27,238 nt of DNA, from the NCBI GenBank assembly GCA_023230455.1, contig JALNXH010000030.1, positions 1-27,238 of the forward strand, in the 5' to 3' direction. This document shows, in pieces, positions 23,325 through 27,238 of the stretch (positions within the stretch are counted from its first letter, which is position 1; each line of letters starts with the position of its first letter). The notes beneath the pieces were generated by a model, which saw only the letters and a program-made list of their open reading frames with translations, searched no databases and was not told where the DNA came from. This stretch comes from Rhodocyclaceae bacterium (lineage in GTDB: Bacteria > Pseudomonadota > Gammaproteobacteria > Burkholderiales > Rhodocyclaceae). The position numbers and the translations under genes were made by a program.

Positions 23325-23380
23325 GTACGCGAGCATCTCGATCCGATGCACGCGAAAGAAATTTTGATGGAACCGTGCCG
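23325..23380 (+). pseudogene. Remnant 3' end of a SnoaL-like gene
   Basis: This 56-bp stretch matches the end of the intact SnoaL-like gene (22793-22848) at 49 positions by my count. In the corresponding frame it reads VREHLDPMHAKEILMEP, compared with VREYLDPMHAKEILMEP in the intact protein. The stop TGA has become TGC. Nothing upstream of GTACGCGA resembles the rest of the gene, so only the tail survives. Most substitutions are synonymous, which suggests the copy was functional for a while after duplication before it was mostly deleted. Confidence 0.88.
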
Positions 23381-23463
23381 TCCCGGCCAGTGCTCGCCGG
23401 GAACGCCAGTAGCAGCACTAAATCAGCACATACAAGAACATCAACTTAAAGGAGATCACAGCC

Positions 23464-23955
23464 ATGGCACGAGAGAACAAGAAAATCGTCAGCAAATTGA
23501 GTCATGTGGAAATCGTGCATGACAACCCGCAGGCGGCGGCGGATTTTATGCGCGACATGTTTGGCGCCGTGCAGGTGGAAAAACAATGGTCGGGCTGGTT
23601 GGCCAAGACGTTCCAGATCGAATGCATTCACATGATGTTCGGTGGAATCGTCTATCAGATATTGAAACCGAGCCCTGCATTGCCGTCCTGGGAAAAACTG
23701 CTCAAAGAGGTCGGGCCTTCGGTCCACAACATGTCGATACAGGTCAATGGCGCCGACAAATTCCGTGCGGCCTTGAAGGCACGGGGAGTCGAAGAGGTTC
23801 ATGCGTGGAAGGGAGCAATCGACTTCAAGGCTGCCGGGTACGACGTCGAGGGGCCGCCTCGCGACGCATTTTTCTTTGATGCGACGCGCGAATGCGGTCT
23901 GCGCTTCGAGTTCATCGAATCGCTTCCCGAATGGGAACCCGGAGAGCAGGAATAG
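23464..23955 (+). CDS. VOC (glyoxalase) superfamily protein 2
   Basis: 163-aa VOC-fold protein: LSHVEIVHDNPQAAADFMRD begins module one and HNMSIQVNGADKFRAALKAR begins module two, ending in CGLRFEFIES. His in LSHVEIV, His in SVHNMSI and Glu in FEFIES are candidate ligands, but the set is less complete than in VOC protein 1, so metal binding is doubtful. AAGGAGAT precedes ATG 23464 strongly. It is followed 36 bp later by SDR 5 and is probably cotranscribed. Function unknown; an isomerase or binding role is possible. Confidence 0.82.
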   Translation: MARENKKIVSKLSHVEIVHDNPQAAADFMRDMFGAVQVEKQWSGWLAKTFQIECIHMMFGGIVYQILKPSPALPSWEKLLKEVGPSVHNMSIQVNGADKFRAALKARGVEEVHAWKGAIDFKAAGYDVEGPPRDAFFFDATRECGLRFEFIESLPEWEPGEQE

Positions 23956-23991
23956 AACGACCCCTAGAAATTTCAACGGAGGAGAAAAAGT

Positions 23992-24786
23992 ATGGATCTC
24001 GGAATTGCAGGCAAGATTGCCTTTGTCGCAGGGGGAAGCAAGGGTATGGGGCGGTCAGTGGCGCTGACACTCGGTGAAGAAGGGTGTCACGTAGGCGTGG
24101 TTGCACGCGGGCGCCCTGGGATTGACGCCGTGGTTGAGGAAATCAAGTCTAAGGGCGGGTCGGCGGTCGGTATCTCGGCAGACCTGTGCAGTCGCGACGA
24201 TGTGAATCGGGCAGTGGCAGAGCTGACCAAGGTTTTCGGGGCAGCGCCGGATATTGTCGTGGGTCAGACCAGCGACATGACTTTCGGCGGCTTCGACGAC
24301 GTCACCGACGAAGACATAGAGCGCGTCTTTCGCACCTTTACCATGGCCCAGGTGTATCTGGCGCGAGCCACACTTCCCGCCATGCAGGCAAAGAAATGGG
24401 GGCGATACATCCATATCGGCGCGCCCAATGGCAGGGAACCCGAGTTCGGCTTCCCTCATCTTTCGCACAACATCGCGCGTCCCTCCACGGTCGCCTTTCT
24501 GCGCACGCTCGCCAACAGCGTGGCGCGCGACGGAGTGACCATCAACACTGTCGCGCCGGGATATACCGAAACGCCGACACTTGTCGACCTGTTCAAAGAC
24601 GAGTTCGGCGTCTCACTGGCCGAGGGGGAAGCGCAATTGGTCAATCGGGGCGACATACCGATGGGACGTCTCGGTCAGCCCGAAGAAATAGCGGGCTTGG
24701 TCACGTTTCTGGCGTCCAAGTGGGCGGGATATATCACCGGCGAGTGGATTATCGTCGCCGGAGGAAAGCACCGGTTTGCCGCCTGA
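23992..24786 (+). CDS. Atypical SDR-family protein 5 (catalytic triad replaced)
   Basis: 264-aa Rossmann-fold SDR with the cofactor loop GGSKGMG (residues 14-20) and the C-terminal PMGRLGQPEEIAG and YITGEWIIVAGG blocks. NNAG is missing (VGQT at 90-93). Aligning the following helix places His159 and Arg163 where Tyr and Lys normally stand (SHNIARPSTVAF), and the Ser region reads GAPNG. All three catalytic residues are thus altered while the fold and cofactor loop persist. It may be a non-redox SDR or have a shifted mechanism. GGAGGAG lies before ATG 23992. It follows VOC protein 2 and is directly followed by a truncated SDR. Confidence 0.87.
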   Translation: MDLGIAGKIAFVAGGSKGMGRSVALTLGEEGCHVGVVARGRPGIDAVVEEIKSKGGSAVGISADLCSRDDVNRAVAELTKVFGAAPDIVVGQTSDMTFGGFDDVTDEDIERVFRTFTMAQVYLARATLPAMQAKKWGRYIHIGAPNGREPEFGFPHLSHNIARPSTVAFLRTLANSVARDGVTINTVAPGYTETPTLVDLFKDEFGVSLAEGEAQLVNRGDIPMGRLGQPEEIAGLVTFLASKWAGYITGEWIIVAGGKHRFAA

Positions 24787-24814
24787 AGGCAGGGGCCTCG
24801 GGCAGCTAAACACA

Positions 24815-25183
24815 ATCAGCTGGAGGCTTCTGCTGGTCGCCCTCGTTTCACCCGTAATTGATCGCGTTGTGCCCAACGATTCGATGTCGGCCATTCCCAA
24901 AGCGGCACTTGCGATAATGGTGAAGCACATCGCACGGGAGGAGGCAGACAGCGGCATCCGCGCCAATGTTGTCGGCCCCGGCGTCACCAATGCCGGCCTG
25001 ATTACGGGCGCATTGGCGGCCGGACCAGCGAGAGACATGCTCGATTTCGCTCAAAGCCTCGCTGCCCTGAAACGGCGTGCCGAAGCAAGTGAAATTGCCG
25101 AAGTGGTGGCCTTCATCGCATCCGCCAAGGCGTCCTACGTCACGGGCCAGACGATCATGGTCGATGGAGGTTTGTCGCTCTGA
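24815..25183 (+). pseudogene. 5'-truncated SDR related to SDR 2
   Basis: Open frame encoding only the C-terminal half of an SDR. From about 24835 it follows SDR 2: DSMSAIPKAAL against DTLSGTPKAAL, RANVVGPGV against RANGVGPGV, and the end YVTGQTIMVDGGLSL against YITGQMLMVDGGLAT. The entire nucleotide-binding half, including the glycine loop, is absent. The frame begins close to the stop of SDR 5 and has no good start codon or ribosome binding site. Weak DNA similarity to SDR 2 extends back to about 24818, placing the deletion junction near 24790-24820. It shares the Ser-for-Tyr substitution. The intact reading frame suggests recent loss. Confidence 0.85.
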
Positions 25184-25203
25184 CGCTCAGGCCAAACCCG
25201 TTT

Positions 25204-26025
25204 TTACGGCTCTACATAAAGATCGATGGTGGGTTCCGTTCCGGGGGTCACCAGATAAGAAGAAAAGTCGTTCACGCCTGACTGGCGCAGCACGCCCTCG
25301 TCGAGAAAGAAGTTCCCCGTCGTTTTTTTGCTGTCACGCGTCAGGATGAAGTGCGCCGCATCCGCCATGATCTGCGGCGTCCGCCCGGACTCCCCACTTC
25401 CCTGTCTGGCTACATTGAGCGCCGCGGTGGCGATGATGGTTCGTGGCCAAAGGGCATTCACGGCGATGCCGAATTCGCGGAATTCCTCCGCCATGCCGTA
25501 AACCAGCATGCTCATGCCGAATTTGGATGTTGTATAGGCGGCATGCGCTGCGAACCATTTCGGCTTCATTGCGATGGGCGGCGACAGTGTGAGGATGTGG
25601 GGGTTGGACGATTTCATGAGGTGCGGCAGACAGGCCTGAGAGCAGACGAAAGTGCCACGGACATTGATGTCCATCATCAAATCGTAGCGTTTGATCGGCG
25701 TGTCCGGCATTTTGGTTATGCTGATCGCGCTGGCGTTGTTGACGAGAATGTCGATGCCGCCGAACTTCGCAACGGCCTTGGCGATGGCTTCGCTGACTTG
25801 ATTCTCGTTACGTACGTCGACGATGAGCGGCAAAGCGCGTCCGCCCGCGGCTTCGATTTCCTCTGCGGCGGTAAAGATGGTCCCGGGTAAACGCGGATCA
25901 GGTTCTGCCGTCTTGGCGGCGATGACTATGTTGGCACCGTCCGCCGCGGCTCGCAGCGCAATGGCCTTGCCTATTCCGCGGCTGGCGCCGGTGATGAAAA
26001 GTGTTCGGTTTCTGAGGGTATTCAT
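25204..26025 (-). CDS. HSDL2-type SDR oxidoreductase 6
   Basis: 273-aa SDR of the hydroxysteroid-dehydrogenase-like protein 2 group, without the SCP2 lipid-binding domain that many eukaryotic members carry. TGASRGIG is at residues 12-19, NNAS at 96-99, with Tyr164 and Lys168 (YTTSK) and Ser148 in TLSPP. The segments AAKTAEPDPRLPGTIFTAAE and WPRTIIATAA, and the C-terminal FFLDEGVL, are typical of that group. GGAG precedes ATG 26025. It faces the truncated SDR tail to tail (20 bp) and lies downstream of AraC regulator 3 on the same strand, 163 bp away. Reported relatives link to lipid or steroid metabolism; the substrate here is unknown. Confidence 0.93.
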   Translation of the reverse strand: MNTLRNRTLFITGASRGIGKAIALRAAADGANIVIAAKTAEPDPRLPGTIFTAAEEIEAAGGRALPLIVDVRNENQVSEAIAKAVAKFGGIDILVNNASAISITKMPDTPIKRYDLMMDINVRGTFVCSQACLPHLMKSSNPHILTLSPPIAMKPKWFAAHAAYTTSKFGMSMLVYGMAEEFREFGIAVNALWPRTIIATAALNVARQGSGESGRTPQIMADAAHFILTRDSKKTTGNFFLDEGVLRQSGVNDFSSYLVTPGTEPTIDLYVEP

Positions 26026-26188
26026 TCAAGCTCCATCTGCTGAAATTTTTATTGCGGATAACGGCTGAGATTGCTGCGCCATGCAGGCCGAAGAAAACTG
26101 CCTCCAAGACTAAAAGCCGTGTCGCTTTTTGGCTTGCGTCAATTGGTCGATTTTCTCGCAGCGTGTCCGGCTGGCAAATTGGGCGGCA

Positions 26189-26995
26189 CTAGGAGAGAAC
26201 CGCAAGTCGGCGCGAACCCGCGAACATATCCTTTGGTTTCATCCCATAAATTCTGCGAATCGAATGGCTGAAGTGGGTTGCATCAGGATAACCAGCCGCC
26301 AAAGCAATGTCAGTCAGATTGGCGTCGAGATTGACGTGCTGAAGAATGCCGCGCGCCCGTTTCCAGGCGCGGAAGCGGCGGAACGAAATTCCTACTTCAT
26401 GGCGGAAAAGGTGAAGAAAACGCGAGAACGACAAGCCGGAGTTATCCGCACACTCCTCGGCGGATATCTGTGCATAAGGATTGATCCTCATCCGATCTAT
26501 CGTTGATTCGATGCGCGGATCCAATCGGCGGTTCGGCAGGGTGCCGTCAAACAGAGCCTTGTTGAGGTCGAAAGGCGAGGATATATCGTGGATATTTTCA
26601 TGCACAACCCGCGCATACACCGACTGTATTCTTTCGGCGACCCGATTCAGCGCAGCCTCGGCATTAGCCTGCATCCAGGGTATCGCCGCGCAATCCACGT
26701 ATTCCGGTTCTACGCAGAGCGTGGCGATCAGTTCATCGGCCGATTTCAATTGATGGGAAACATTGGGCTGAATCAGCGCGCTGCGCGTTTCGAACCATGC
26801 GCCTTTATCGATGCGGATCAGAAAAGGGTTCCCCAACGAAACATGCAAGGTAATCGAGCCCAGTGCAGCCGCCGATCGAATGCCCAGCAACCCGCAATAA
26901 AGTATTCGATCAATACTGATGAACATCACTCGCCCAGCATCCTTCGGCGTGGCATGGCGGTAGGATCCGACCACATCCAGGCGTGGCTCTACCAT
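26189..26995 (-). CDS. AraC-family transcriptional regulator 3
   Basis: 268-aa regulator with the same design as AraC regulators 1 and 2: a sensing domain (ILYCGLLGIRSAAALGSITL), the linker FDLNKALFDGTLPNRRLDPR, and a C-terminal double HTH ending AGYPDATHFSHSIRRIYGMK. The C-terminal half is closest to regulator 1. In the sensing domain the PxxPHR motif is changed to QPNVSHQ, so its ligand may differ. ATG 26995 gives the length of regulator 1, but no strong ribosome binding site precedes it; GTG/ATG at about 26929-26926 is the alternative. It probably regulates the HSDL2-type gene downstream or the convergent catabolic run. Confidence 0.88.
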   Translation of the reverse strand: MVEPRLDVVGSYRHATPKDAGRVMFISIDRILYCGLLGIRSAAALGSITLHVSLGNPFLIRIDKGAWFETRSALIQPNVSHQLKSADELIATLCVEPEYVDCAAIPWMQANAEAALNRVAERIQSVYARVVHENIHDISSPFDLNKALFDGTLPNRRLDPRIESTIDRMRINPYAQISAEECADNSGLSFSRFLHLFRHEVGISFRRFRAWKRARGILQHVNLDANLTDIALAAGYPDATHFSHSIRRIYGMKPKDMFAGSRRLAVLS

Positions 26996-27033
26996 CTAGG
27001 TTCGCCGTAGCCTGAATTGGGGTAGCGGTTTGG

Positions 27034-27065
27034 GGGCAGGGCGGTCTCGGCAGCGCCGCCTGCCC
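27034..27065 (-). terminator. Possible terminator hairpin after bioB
   Basis: GGGCAGGGCGG (27034-27044) pairs with CCGCCTGCCC (27056-27065) with one bulged G. It lies about 50 bp beyond the bioB stop on the minus strand. No U-tract follows in that direction, so the call is tentative. Confidence 0.35.
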
Positions 27066-27116
27066 TACGCTGTATGCCTTCGTTGCCGGTTGGGCTAGAG
27101 TGCATGCGGTCAATGG

Positions 27117-27238
27117 TCAATGAGCGGGGGAGAGGTTCAGGCGCTTGAACAGGGCTTCGTCGCGGTCGGCTTCGGGATTGCCTGTGGTGAGCAACTTCTC
27201 GCCGTAGAAGATCGAGTTGGCCCCGGCCATGAAGCACA
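27117..27238 (-). CDS. bioB: Biotin synthase, C-terminal fragment (cut by window edge)
   Basis: The last 40 codons of a gene entering from the right on the minus strand. The translation contains CFMAGANSIFYGEKLLTTGN and ends in LFKRLNLSPAH, the strongly conserved end of BioB, including the ANSIFYG and LLTTGNP blocks. BioB is the radical-SAM enzyme that inserts sulfur into dethiobiotin in the last step of biotin synthesis. The [4Fe-4S] CxxxCxxC site lies outside the window. The tail ends soon after the LF(K/R)RL block, without the extension of the E. coli enzyme, as in many betaproteobacteria. It is a housekeeping gene and probably marks the right border of the catabolic island. Confidence 0.9.
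   Translation of the reverse strand, partial: CFMAGANSIFYGEKLLTTGNPEADRDEALFKRLNLSPAH

Noticed and set aside
21903..23955. VOC proteins as extradiol ring-cleavage dioxygenases
   Set aside because: Both are single-domain proteins of about 160 aa, shorter than the usual two-domain type I extradiol enzymes, the second lacks a full ligand set, and no ring-hydroxylating enzyme accompanies them.
26026..26188. Terminator between AraC regulator 3 and the HSDL2-type gene
   Set aside because: AAGCC and GGCTTTT on the minus strand could pair, but the stem is only five bases with a 12-base loop, too weak to call.
1..27238. tRNA, rRNA, CRISPR, transposase, integrase or attachment sites
   Set aside because: I read for cloverleaf 3' ends, regularly spaced repeats and transposase motifs on both strands and found none that could be supported.

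Overview
The window looks like a catabolic gene island from a GC-rich betaproteobacterium, most plausibly a Rhodocyclales/Sterolibacterium-type denitrifier. The evidence is the BioB C-terminus at the right edge, the intergenic REP-like repeats, the codon style, and a type II DMSO-reductase-family molybdenum hydroxylase of the kind these bacteria use to hydroxylate hydrocarbons with water. No oxygenase of any class is visible, although the window is crowded with fatty-acid/steroid-type catabolic enzymes. I therefore read it as oxygen-independent degradation of an alicyclic, isoprenoid or steroid-like substrate. The substrate itself is an inference.

Layout, left to right. (1) 196-1005: AraC-type regulator 1, convergent with a two-gene minus-strand unit made of a Tat-exported Mo-enzyme catalytic subunit (5127-2239) and an APH-fold small-molecule kinase (2219-1002). 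(2) 5421-6758: MarR regulator plus a six-helix membrane protein, divergent from the Mo unit across a promoter region with two 11-bp palindromes. (3) 6913-8402, minus: SnoaL-like protein and AraC-type regulator 2. (4) 8846-12778, plus: SDR, second APH-fold kinase (same length as the first), a tightly coupled helical protein of unknown function, an SDR lacking the catalytic Tyr, and a DUF1330 protein, with strong hairpins between the later genes. (5) 13516-12809: TetR, divergent from an acyl-CoA dehydrogenase (13771-14982), with a clear promoter/operator between them. (6) 15296-25183, plus: a long co-directional run of CrtC/AttH-like protein, SDR, outer-membrane MetA-type protein, AMP-forming acyl-CoA ligase, isovaleryl-type acyl-CoA dehydrogenase, SDR, VOC protein, SnoaL-like, EthD-like, VOC protein, an atypical SDR and a truncated SDR. 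(7) 26995-25204, minus: AraC-type regulator 3 and an HSDL2-type SDR. (8) the 3' end of bioB.

How the genes may work together: the outer-membrane protein would admit a hydrophobic substrate. The periplasmic Mo enzyme would hydroxylate it with water, possibly at a tertiary carbon. The APH-fold kinase(s) could phosphorylate the poorly leaving tertiary hydroxyl so that phosphate can be eliminated, as described for 25-hydroxysteroids in Sterolibacterium. SDRs, the CoA ligase and the two acyl-CoA dehydrogenases (one with the isovaleryl-CoA-dehydrogenase placement of its catalytic Glu) would then carry out alcohol oxidation, activation and beta-oxidation of a branched acid. Five regulators (three paralogous AraC, one MarR, one TetR) suggest several separately induced modules.

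The region also shows duplication and decay: two kinases, seven SDRs including one 5'-truncated copy, two SnoaL proteins plus a 56-bp remnant of a third, and a 12-bp tandem duplication beside that remnant. I saw no tRNA, rRNA, CRISPR array, transposase or integrase.
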